Below are positions 33,772 to 41,599 of a stretch of 64,000 nt of DNA, piece after piece. The DNA comes from CAVYUC01 sp963816685 (GTDB taxonomy: Bacteria > Bacteroidota > Bacteroidia > Bacteroidales > Prolixibacteraceae): assembly GCA_963816685.1 (NCBI GenBank), contig CAWFMB010000018.1, positions 1-64,000 of the forward strand, read 5' to 3'. The notes beneath the pieces were generated by a model. That model did no database searches and was not told the DNA's origin. It was given only the letters and a program-made list of their open reading frames with translations. The translations under genes and the position numbers were made by a program. Numbering within the stretch: position 1 is the first letter of the stretch; each line of letters starts with the position of its first letter.

Positions 33772-35034
33772 TTATTTTTTCCCTTTAATTTTATGCTGAA
33801 ACCAATCTTTTATTTTTTTGCTCCATCCGCCACCTGAAGATATTCCTCTTTCATCAAGGGCATAAGCAACCGGATTAAGTACATCCACATTATCAAACAC
33901 TACTTTTATAATTCCCAAAACAGGAATAGCCAGTATCATTCCCATAATACCCCATACAACGCCTCCCAACACAACTCCAACAATAATTACCACAGGATTC
34001 AAATCAACTTTTTCACCAACAACAAAAGGTTCGAGCATGTAGCTTTCAACAAACTGAACCACAGAATAAATTGCCACAATAGCAATTAGCTGACCTGATC
34101 CCCCTCCTGAAATAAAGGAAGCTGCCAATGCAAGTAACAAACCCACAAGATTTCCGACATATGGAATAAGAGAGAAAAGAGCAGCAATCAATGAAATAAA
34201 AACTGCATATTTTAATCCGGCCAAACTGTAACCGAGCATATACATACCGGCCAAAATTAGAATAAGAATAAAACGGCCAAAAAGATAATGCTGAGCTGTT
34301 CCTGCCGATTCCCTGAGTGTGGATCTAATTTTCTTCCTTTTCTCTTCCGGCGCCAAACCGACAAGAGCATCTTCAAACTTTCGCTGATAAAACATGAAAA
34401 AGAAAATATAAACAAGCATAAGGAGCAAATCTCCCAAAAAACCAAAAACCCTCATTCCAATGCCTGCCAGTGTATCTTTCATTTTCGAAAACTGAAACAT
34501 TGATCCCGATTGTCCGGATTCTTTCGATGTGCCGGTTTGTGAATTGCCGGATGGATTGGATCCCTGCTGCTGACCCTGATTTGCTGTATCTTTGTTTTCA
34601 CCCTGTGATTGCTTATTTTCTTTTTGCTGCTCCTGTCCTGATGATGCTCCTGAAGATTTATTTAAATCTTTTAAGCCTGAAACAGACATGTTCAGTTTGT
34701 TATTGACAAAATTCTGAAACTTCTCAATCTTCGGGTTTAAACGGCTCTCAATCTGTTGCCAGTTCCCTGCAATCTGGCTTGTTTGCGCAGCTAACAGAAA
34801 AACCATAAAAGCAATAAAACAAACGATGATCAGATCAGAAAGAAAAACAGAAAGCCCCCAGTTTAAACCCCACTTTTTTAATTTAAGGGCAACAGGATTC
34901 ATTACCATTCCAAGAATTATTGCAGTTACCAGAGGAATAAGAAAACTTTTCCCTTTTGTAAGGCCTGTAAATATAAAGTACAAAGTTCCTGTCAGGAGGA
35001 AAGCAACAAGTATAATTTTAAATCTTTTACCCAT
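33772..35034 (-). CDS. AI-2E/PerM-family permease with low-complexity insert
   Basis: 420 residues, about seven to eight membrane segments. The C-terminal half has the family landmarks SLIPYVGNLVGLLLAL and DLNPVVIIVGVVLGGVVWG. Between the second and third groups of helices (about residues 118-180) there is an unusual Gln/Ser/Gly/Asn/Lys-rich hydrophilic insert. Family members are putative exporters or channels; the name derives from a proposed role in autoinducer-2 release, while others act in Na+/H+ exchange. The substrate here is unknown. It is monocistronic, and a hairpin lies upstream. Confidence 0.9.
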   Translation of the reverse strand: MGKRFKIILVAFLLTGTLYFIFTGLTKGKSFLIPLVTAIILGMVMNPVALKLKKWGLNWGLSVFLSDLIIVCFIAFMVFLLAAQTSQIAGNWQQIESRLNPKIEKFQNFVNNKLNMSVSGLKDLNKSSGASSGQEQQKENKQSQGENKDTANQGQQQGSNPSGNSQTGTSKESGQSGSMFQFSKMKDTLAGIGMRVFGFLGDLLLMLVYIFFFMFYQRKFEDALVGLAPEEKRKKIRSTLRESAGTAQHYLFGRFILILILAGMYMLGYSLAGLKYAVFISLIAALFSLIPYVGNLVGLLLALAASFISGGGSGQLIAIVAIYSVVQFVESYMLEPFVVGEKVDLNPVVIIVGVVLGGVVWGIMGMILAIPVLGIIKVVFDNVDVLNPVAYALDERGISSGGGWSKKIKDWFQHKIKGKK

Positions 35035-35143
35035 AATAAAGCATCTGAGAAGTATATGACATTTACCAGAATCATACCAGTCACCATTATTACTTGCTGA
35101 AGACTGTTATTTGCAGTTTTACTATGGCTTTCAAAAGATTACC

Positions 35144-35181
35144 TGTGGAAATAAACCTCATCAGGCGGATTTATTTCCACA
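35144..35181. other. 12-bp-stem hairpin in a divergent intergenic region
   Basis: TGTGGAAATAAA (35144-35155) is the exact inverse of TTTATTTCCACA (35170-35181), with a 14-nt loop. It lies between the divergent PerM gene (start 35034) and the secreted-protein gene (start 35596). It could be an operator, or a terminator-like element. The rest of the 35035-35595 interval shows no gene. Confidence 0.6.
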
Positions 35182-35595
35182 AAATACCACACGCCGTTAT
35201 ACAGACAGATTTATCACGTATAATTCCAGCCTGGACTGAATCGGTGAGTAGAAGTCATTCATAATTTGCAGATTGGTATCGGTTATCCAGAGGAGAACAG
35301 CAGGTGCAGTTTAAAGCCGGTTAACTGCAGTGATGCAGTAATAAATCAAGTCTTAGGGGCATCTATAAAAAACCTTGTGACGCTATGTAGTTAAAAAATG
35401 ACTTCAGCAATAAAACTCCATTGCACAACCCGCTAAATTTCCGTAACTTATCTCTCTTTTTACCTAATATTACGCGTTATGAATTTTGCCGTATTCTTTG
35501 GTACCTGTCTTTCCGGTGTCGCGGATTATGGTCAATTTCCCGGTTGGCTGAAATACAACCGGCAATTTCAGTTTAAACATTTAAAAATTTACATT

Positions 35596-36384
35596 ATGAA
35601 AAAATTTGCAGCATTGGCAATTGTTTGCCTGATTTTAATGTCGTTGTTCCCTGCTGAGTCTTATTCACAGCAAAATTCTTCCCAGTGGTTTGTCGTTTTC
35701 GAGGAATCAGTTTCTCCAGCCAATCTCACCCAGTTCGATATAGTGCAGAAAGAGGCTGTTGATTTATGGAAAAAACACAAAATGGATGTTCCGATTTATG
35801 CGTATGGCAATGATGATAATGCCATTTACTGGGTAGTCCCGATTCAAAGTTTCGCCTCTATCGATACGCTTTATCAAAAAATGGGACAATTAACCAGCAA
35901 AATGAAAGAGGAAGATAATTACAACGGGAACGAGAAATTCAGAGACTTGTCAACCATGTCGCAAACCGTAATTATGCACGATCCGGAAATGTCGTATCAT
36001 CCCGATGGACAGTATGGACAAACTGCTGAAACACCCTATGTGGAATGGATGTTTTGCAAACTCCGCTCCGGTCATGAACAGGAAGCTGCAGATGTCATTA
36101 AAAAGTACATCAGCTTCTATAAACAGAATAACATCGAATCCTCATGGGATGCATACCAGGTGATGTTTGGCAATGATTTACCGCAGCTAATAATTATGTT
36201 TAGCGATAAAAACCGCGCTGCAATGGCCACTAAAGACAATGCACTTCAGGAAAAATATTCCACAGATTTCGATAACATGTGGAAAGATTTCCGCCAGCAT
36301 GTAAGAAGCATCGACAACAAGACCGGCTGGTTTATGCCTGCTTATTCCAATATACCGGGAGCGACGGTAAGCAGCGACAGGTAA
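35596..36384 (+). CDS. Secreted protein of unknown function
   Basis: 262 residues from the ATG at 35596. The in-frame upstream ATG at 35479 would place a non-signal stretch before an otherwise clear signal peptide (MKKFAALAIVCLILMSLF...SYSQ), so the internal start is better. The mature protein has two similar halves: QWFVVFEESVSPANLTQF... and PYVEWMFCKLRSGHEQEAAD.... Each begins with a strand followed by a helix, which suggests two ferredoxin-like (dimeric alpha/beta-barrel) units. I recognise no catalytic motif. Probably periplasmic or exported. Confidence 0.75.
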   Translation: MKKFAALAIVCLILMSLFPAESYSQQNSSQWFVVFEESVSPANLTQFDIVQKEAVDLWKKHKMDVPIYAYGNDDNAIYWVVPIQSFASIDTLYQKMGQLTSKMKEEDNYNGNEKFRDLSTMSQTVIMHDPEMSYHPDGQYGQTAETPYVEWMFCKLRSGHEQEAADVIKKYISFYKQNNIESSWDAYQVMFGNDLPQLIIMFSDKNRAAMATKDNALQEKYSTDFDNMWKDFRQHVRSIDNKTGWFMPAYSNIPGATVSSDR

Positions 36385-36404
36385 GAAAGTTTCGGGTTTG
36401 ATTC

Positions 36405-36560
36405 AAAGATAAGAGTTCAGAGTTTCAATGTTTGAAGTTAAGGGACTCTCTGTCGGCAGAGAGGTTCCGCGATTGGAGACAGAACCTGTCCGGCTGAACA
36501 GCCGGGCTCAGGGAATTCATGTCAGGAACCTGCCGTACGAAACTGCGACTGACCACTACA
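36405..36560. repeat. Word fragments and two palindromic hairpins
   Basis: CTCTCTG (36446-36452)/CAGAGAG (36457-36463) and CCGGCTG (36490-36496)/CAGCCGG (36499-36505). The second is a perfect member of the CCTGTCCGGCTGA word family found across the window. No gene. Confidence 0.65.
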
Positions 36561-36628
36561 ATTACTTGCTGTTCCATATAATTTTTCGTAAATTAAGGAG
36601 TAATTAGTCTTAATAAACTAAAACTATT

Positions 36629-38068
36629 ATGGAAACAGCATTTATTGATATCCACATCCACCCGGGTATCAAACCATTTGGCAAAAGTTATAACAATAAA
36701 CCGGGAGTAAATTCGCCCAACAAAAACAGGCAAAACAGCATCTGGCATTATGATCCGCCTACGCCTGCCGATAAGTTGATCAATATTGCAACAACACTTA
36801 CAAAATTCAGGCAGGCCGATTTTACTTCATTGGCAAAAGGGGGTGCTGAAATTGTATGCGTTTCGCTGTGCGGACTTGAGAAGGGCTTTGTCATGAATAA
36901 ACTTGGAACCTCACTACCTGGAGATGTGGTTGGAAACCTTGTGACCGGAATGGGCCGAAACCGGATAAACCATGTGCAGGCAATGACTGATTATTTTACC
37001 GATTTGGAGTTGGAATACGATTATTATAAACAACTGGACGGTCATAAAGTCAATATAGAAGGAAGGTGGTGCAGGTACAAAATTATCTCTTCTTTTAATG
37101 AAATCGGGGAAAATTATGACCCTGATATTAAAACAATTTTTGTTATTCTGACCATTGAAGGAGGACATGTTTTTAATGCAGGATTACAAATGATGGGAAA
37201 AAAGGCCAACCCGCAGGAAGTACTTTCAAATGTCGACAAGGTGAAGCAGTGGGATAAAAAACTGTTTTTTATGGGGCTTACACATCATTTCGATAACGAA
37301 CTTGTAGGTCAGGCACAAAGTCTTCATGGGATTGTAAGAAAAACGTGCGACCAGTCGGATAATTTAAATGAAGGGTTTAGTGAACTGGGCATTCAAGTGC
37401 TTCGTAAACTGCTCGACAACAGTAACAACAGGCGGGTGCTTATCGACCTGAAACACATGAGCGTAAAGGCACGAAATGAGTATTATGCTTTTCTTGAAAA
37501 AGAACACCCGGACGAAATAATTCCTTTGATTGCAAGTCATGGTGCAGTAAACGGGCTGCGCTCCGACAACGAAAAAGTGGAAGATGATCTGTTTAACTAC
37601 GGCAAATTTCAACCCGATGATATCAATCTTTACGATGATGAGATTGTGCGGATTGCAAAATCAGGTGGGTTATTTGGTATTCAGTTCGATGAACGGCGTG
37701 TTGCCAGCGAAACAGAATTGAAAAATGCAGGGGCAACTTTAAACCGGCGGCGGATGCTGTTTTACAAATCGAAACTGATTTGGAACCAGATTCAGCATAT
37801 TGCAGAAGTATTAAACCGTCACGGACAATATGCATGGGGTATACAATGTATTGGAACCGATAATGATGGGATGGTGAACCCTCTTAATGGATTCTGGACT
37901 GCCGAAGAGATGCCGCTTTTCGACAGTTATCTCGAAAAACATGCATATAACTTTATTGCTTCTGCCCAATCGGACAACCTCGAAAACTACAACAAAATGA
38001 AAGCTGCCGATATTGTTGAAAGGTTTATGCGCGGTAATGCATACAATTTCCTGAAAAAGAATTTTTAA
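36629..38068 (+). CDS. Membrane-dipeptidase-like (peptidase M19) metallohydrolase
   Basis: 479 residues with an amidohydrolase-like barrel pattern. Metal-ligand motifs in order are FIDIHIHPG (first His pair), FVILTIEGGH (bridging Glu), GLTHHFDN, LIDLKHMS and IASHGAVNGL (later His), then GTDNDG (Asp). This matches M19 renal dipeptidase relatives, which hydrolyse dipeptides with two zinc ions. It is longer than the ~350-400 residues usual for the family, with insertions in the first third. There is no signal peptide, so it is probably cytoplasmic. The true substrate is unknown. Confidence 0.82.
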   Translation: METAFIDIHIHPGIKPFGKSYNNKPGVNSPNKNRQNSIWHYDPPTPADKLINIATTLTKFRQADFTSLAKGGAEIVCVSLCGLEKGFVMNKLGTSLPGDVVGNLVTGMGRNRINHVQAMTDYFTDLELEYDYYKQLDGHKVNIEGRWCRYKIISSFNEIGENYDPDIKTIFVILTIEGGHVFNAGLQMMGKKANPQEVLSNVDKVKQWDKKLFFMGLTHHFDNELVGQAQSLHGIVRKTCDQSDNLNEGFSELGIQVLRKLLDNSNNRRVLIDLKHMSVKARNEYYAFLEKEHPDEIIPLIASHGAVNGLRSDNEKVEDDLFNYGKFQPDDINLYDDEIVRIAKSGGLFGIQFDERRVASETELKNAGATLNRRRMLFYKSKLIWNQIQHIAEVLNRHGQYAWGIQCIGTDNDGMVNPLNGFWTAEEMPLFDSYLEKHAYNFIASAQSDNLENYNKMKAADIVERFMRGNAYNFLKKNF

Positions 38069-38227
38069 AGTAATATCCGTTGATTTATTGATTTAGCAAA
38101 AAAGAAGAAGAAATCAAGGAATTCGAAATGCAGTTAAAATTTAACATGTCAGTTTAACAATCCTGAAAACTCCGCTTTCAATAAGTCATTTTCAATAAAA
38201 AATGAACAGCCTCCAATTTAATTCGTT
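38069..38227. other. Intergenic, no gene seen
   Basis: AT-rich spacer before the hemerythrin operon; nothing else is supported. Confidence 0.4.
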
Positions 38228-38235
38228 TAAATTTG
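38228..38235 (+). promoter_or_regulatory. -7 element of the hemerythrin operon
   Basis: TAAATTTG is a full TAnnTTTG match 40 bp before the start codon. No TTG-type -33 box is seen at the standard spacing, which could mean activator dependence. Confidence 0.5.
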
Positions 38236-38275
38236 TCAGGGAACGGCTATTACATTCATTTAAATCATTGACAAC

Positions 38276-39004
38276 ATGTACCAGATAAAAAAAATATTCC
38301 TGACACCTGATCTGAAAATTTCGGAAATAATATTGGACAATCCCTACCTGCTGCTGTTTCTTGAACATTTTGGAATTGATCTTCCTCTTCAGGATAAATC
38401 ACTGAAAACAATTTGTGTTGAAAACAAGTTAAATCCAAGGCTTGTTGTTGCTTTTGGCAACCTTTACACAGGAGTTCAGGATACCGGGGGCATGGAGTTG
38501 TCGTTCGATGATACCCGTTCAATTGTTTCCTACCTGAAAAACAGCCATAAATTTTATTCTGATGAAATTTACCCTGAAATTCGCAATACCATCAGGCAAA
38601 TGGCCGAAGTAAACGACAGCAGGGAAATGGCGCTGGTACAGAAATTCTTTACTGAATATTTTAATGAGGTTACTGAGCACCTTGAATATGAAAATAACGT
38701 TGTTTTTCCTTATGTACTCGATCTCCACAGGCAAATACAATACCATGAGCATGCTGAAAAACGAAAGGGTTACTCCGTACTCGAATACCGCGACCAGCAT
38801 AATGATATTGAAGAAAAACTTGACGACCTGAAACAATTGTTGATAAAATACCTGCCACAAAAAAATGACCGTAAGTTAAGAAGAAAATTAATCCTGAGCC
38901 TGTTTGAACTGGATTATGATTTGAATGTCCATTCGCAGATTGAGGAATTGATTCTCATCCCGCTGGTTGAGAAAATGGAGTCTCATTTAAAACCGGTGCA
39001 GTGA
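38276..39004 (+). CDS. Hemerythrin-domain protein (RIC/ScdA/YtfE-like)
   Basis: 242 residues. A short N-terminal domain (about 1-75) resembles the DUF542-like head of RIC proteins but lacks its usual CysCys pair. A four-helix HHE domain follows, with iron-ligand candidates in LKNSHKFY, TEHLEYENNVVFPY, YRDQHNDIEEKL and VHSQIEELILIP. Such di-iron proteins repair Fe-S clusters after nitrosative or oxidative stress, or sense O2/NO. The stop overlaps the GTG start of the next gene, so the two are translationally coupled. The iron-uptake (feo) genes lie a few genes downstream. Confidence 0.88.
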   Translation: MYQIKKIFLTPDLKISEIILDNPYLLLFLEHFGIDLPLQDKSLKTICVENKLNPRLVVAFGNLYTGVQDTGGMELSFDDTRSIVSYLKNSHKFYSDEIYPEIRNTIRQMAEVNDSREMALVQKFFTEYFNEVTEHLEYENNVVFPYVLDLHRQIQYHEHAEKRKGYSVLEYRDQHNDIEEKLDDLKQLLIKYLPQKNDRKLRRKLILSLFELDYDLNVHSQIEELILIPLVEKMESHLKPVQ

Positions 39005-39600
39005 ATAATCCAATAAACATTATTGTTATTGAATCGTCGCCACTGGTGTCGGAAGGGCTAGCTGTTTTAATAAAGAAATCGGGATTGCAGTGCAGGTTAT
39101 TTTTTGCCGGTTCGCTGGATGAAGCAGAATTGTTGTTCGATAAAAACGGGAGCAATCTCATGGTAGTTAATCCTGTATTTTTCAATGGCAGTCCAAAGGT
39201 GCTCCAGGGAATTAAGAGCCGCATTGAAGGAGTGAAATGGATAGGTTTGATTTATGCCTGGCACGACCCGAAAATCCTGTCAGCTTTCGACGCAGTTATC
39301 ACAGTGTCGGATAACGAAAGTTCGATTGCTGCAGTTATAAATAAAATGTTGTCAAACAATGATCAGCCGGAACAGGGAACACCACAGGATATCCTCACCG
39401 ACCGCGAAATTGATGTGCTGAAACTGCTTGCTACAGGCCTTGCAAACAAAGAAATTGCAGATAAACTGAACATCAGCGTAAATACTGTAATTACCCACCG
39501 CAAAAATATTTCTCAGAAAACCGGAATTAAATCGGTTTCGGGTCTCACTATTTACGCCGTTACCCAAAAGTTGATTTCCATCGATACAGTTATGGAATAG
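39001..39600 (+). CDS. LuxR-type regulator with Asp-less receiver, coupled to hemerythrin gene
   Basis: 199 residues with a GTG start overlapping the previous stop (GTGA). The N-terminal receiver-like domain is degenerate: IIVIESSP in place of the acidic pocket, and LMVVNPVFF, where Asn sits at the phospho-acceptor position. The C-terminal LuxR HTH is intact (LTDREIDVLKLLATGLANKEIADKL, then SVNTVITHRKNI). The tight coupling suggests the hemerythrin protein supplies the signal, e.g. iron or NO/O2 status, to the regulator. That is inference. Confidence 0.9.
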   Translation: MNNPINIIVIESSPLVSEGLAVLIKKSGLQCRLFFAGSLDEAELLFDKNGSNLMVVNPVFFNGSPKVLQGIKSRIEGVKWIGLIYAWHDPKILSAFDAVITVSDNESSIAAVINKMLSNNDQPEQGTPQDILTDREIDVLKLLATGLANKEIADKLNISVNTVITHRKNISQKTGIKSVSGLTIYAVTQKLISIDTVME

Positions 39601-39682
39601 CAGTTTCATTTAAATCTGGAATGAAATTCTTCTTTTTTAAAGCTCAGATATCTCTCCTCCGTAGTCGGTTCAAAATAACAGA

Positions 39683-39719
39683 TTTACTTTCATTCCTCAA
39701 TTTTCGAGATGAAAGTAAA
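39683..39719 (+). terminator. Hairpin terminator after hemerythrin-regulator operon
   Basis: TTTACTTTCAT (39683-39693) pairs exactly with ATGAAAGTAAA (39709-39719), followed by ATTTT. It lies 83 bp after the stop codon. Confidence 0.65.
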
Positions 39720-39983
39720 ATTTTAACACTCTTACAGCGGATTCCTCCTTCTGGCTCATAAAATACCAGACATCCTGTCATTGACGAAGATTTAAAATGT
39801 TAATGTACATCCGGTGAATGTGAGGATTTCTCTTTAACAACATAAGAAGAGTTGCATTTAAAATGCTATATCCTCAAAAACAATTCAATAAAATCTTTAT
39901 TTAATTCTTGTATAAATGAGATATTTGACTTTACTTTGTATTTCAAAGTTCTTTCTAGAATAAATACATTAAAATTAACTGTT

Positions 39984-40274
39984 ATGAATTCACAAAACAA
40001 AAGGCTTACTATCATTCTGATTTCAGCAGCATCTTTGTTGCTCATACCTTTCATTGCCATGCAATTTACAAATGAAGTCGGGTGGTCGGCTTTTGATTTC
40101 ATTATTATGGGAGTCCTTTTGGTTGGCACAGGTTTATTCTTCGAGCTGATATTAAGAAAAGTTAAAGTAATCTGGTCCAGGGTTATACTCTTTGCGGTCG
40201 TACTGGCAATATTTTTCCTCATTTGGGCAGAACTTGCAGTAGGTATATTCGGCACCCCCTTTGCCGGAAGTTAA
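39984..40274 (+). CDS. Small three-helix membrane protein
   Basis: 96 residues from the ATG at 39984; the frame is open further upstream, but that part lacks coding character. Three hydrophobic helices (ILISAASLLLIPFIAM, FIIMGVLLVGTGLFFELIL, VILFAVVLAIFFLIWAEL) connect through short loops. The C-terminal VGIFGTPFAGS is a conserved-looking tail. I recognise the type as a common Bacteroidota inner-membrane hypothetical, with no known function. It lies between the hemerythrin and feo units. Confidence 0.75.
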   Translation: MNSQNKRLTIILISAASLLLIPFIAMQFTNEVGWSAFDFIIMGVLLVGTGLFFELILRKVKVIWSRVILFAVVLAIFFLIWAELAVGIFGTPFAGS

Positions 40275-40335
40275 CACCACTGGAAATATTTCTCTTTTGA
40301 ATTTCTTTCTTTCACATCCGGTTCATTCTTTTCCT

Positions 40336-40412
40336 CCCTAAATGTAATGATGCCACCGTGCAATTTCATCACATTTAGGGATTTCAATATTTTTTACTGA
40401 CTGTTACTTTTG
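40336..40412 (+). promoter_or_regulatory. Large dyad plus -7 box upstream of porin-feo operon
   Basis: CCCTAAATGT (40336-40345) and ACATTTAGGG (40371-40380) are perfect inverted arms 25 bp apart. GATG/CATC inside extend the symmetry. TACTTTTG (40405-40412), a full TAnnTTTG match, follows 24 bp later and 20 bp before the porin start. The dyad covers the expected -33 area and upstream, where an iron- or redox-responsive regulator could bind. A transcription-terminating or RNA hairpin is the alternative. Confidence 0.65.
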
Positions 40413-40431
40413 CAATGCGAATGAATAACAG

Positions 40432-41586
40432 ATGAACCAGAAGATGAACCGGATTGCAAGAAAAGTTACTTTTACCATTGGTGTCGCTGCGTTTTTGTCG
40501 TGCAGGTTGCATGCCCACGAAGAGGTGCGTCCGGGACAGGGGCCACTGATTTTTGAAGCTTGTTATACCGGCGACAACATCAACAATATTCTGGGCGGAA
40601 TTAAAACCGGATCAGTTTATCTTGGAATGGCAAACCTGATTGTTGATTTCGATTTTAAGCAGGCAGGATTGTGGAAAGGTGGTCATTTTTTTATTAATGC
40701 TGCCAATACTCACGGTGCCACTCCTTCATCAGATTTACTTGGCGATGTACAGGTGATTTCAAATATTGAAGCCGGTGATCATACCTATATACAGGAGATT
40801 TGGTTTAAACAGCAACTGGGGACTCTTGAATTTACTACAGGATTGCAGGATTTGAATGTTGAATTTGCCAATTCTGAATATGGTGCGTTATACCTTAACA
40901 GTTCGTTTGGCATTCTTCCCATTATTTCAAACAATTTTAATGCATCCATTTTTCCACTTACTACTCTTGGTTTTACTGCCAGGTGGAATGTTTCAAAAAA
41001 AACATCTTGGGTAAATGCAGTATATGACGGCAGCCCCACCAACTTCGATTATAATCCGTACAACCTGAACTGGCAGTTTAATTCAGGTGATGGGTTCTTG
41101 TTTATTTCGGAGCTGCAAAAAAGTACAAGTCATCATCAGTTACCGGGAATATACAAACTCGGTGCTTATTCGCACTTTCACATTCGCCGGAATCTGCCGG
41201 ATTCTCTCATCAACAGGTTATTCGGAATATATGCTTATACCGATCAAACCATCTGGCAACATGATGCCCGCAACATCGGATTATTTGCGCAGATTGGTTA
41301 CAGTCCGTCTGCTAAAAGCACAAACAATTTTTATTTTGGTTCAGGACTCAATTATACAGGATTATTCAGCAAAAAAGGAAAAGATACTGCTGGTTTTGCA
41401 GTGGCACATGTCCGTTTTACCCGCGGCGGAGAAAATGAAACAGCAGTAGAGATAACATATCAGTACTTGGTGACAGAAAATCTATTTTTTCAGCCCGATG
41501 TACAATATGTAATTCATCCTTCCGGAACCGGCAAAGCTTTGCCAAATGCACTTGCCGCCAATATCCGTTTTGGAATTTGTTTTTAA
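40432..41586 (+). CDS. OprB-like outer-membrane porin
   Basis: 384 residues with an N-terminal signal sequence (RKVTFTIGVAAFLSCRLHA). The body shows alternating amphipathic strands ending with a terminal Phe (NIRFGICF), as in outer-membrane beta-barrels. Blocks such as FEACYTGDNINNILGGIKTG and IQEIWFKQQLGTLEFTTG resemble the carbohydrate-selective OprB porin family. It lies 13 bp before feoAB, so the likely role here is letting small solutes, possibly ferrous iron or its complexes, through the outer membrane. That role is inferred from context. Confidence 0.82.
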   Translation: MNQKMNRIARKVTFTIGVAAFLSCRLHAHEEVRPGQGPLIFEACYTGDNINNILGGIKTGSVYLGMANLIVDFDFKQAGLWKGGHFFINAANTHGATPSSDLLGDVQVISNIEAGDHTYIQEIWFKQQLGTLEFTTGLQDLNVEFANSEYGALYLNSSFGILPIISNNFNASIFPLTTLGFTARWNVSKKTSWVNAVYDGSPTNFDYNPYNLNWQFNSGDGFLFISELQKSTSHHQLPGIYKLGAYSHFHIRRNLPDSLINRLFGIYAYTDQTIWQHDARNIGLFAQIGYSPSAKSTNNFYFGSGLNYTGLFSKKGKDTAGFAVAHVRFTRGGENETAVEITYQYLVTENLFFQPDVQYVIHPSGTGKALPNALAANIRFGICF

Positions 41587-41599
41587 CAGGAGAAGAAAC

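Noticed and set aside
35479..35595. Upstream ATG extension of the secreted protein
   Set aside because: It would bury a clear signal peptide; the inner ATG at 35596 is preferred.
41546..41599. Longer FeoAB start
   Set aside because: It lies within the porin coding region; the ATG at 41600 has a proper ribosome site.
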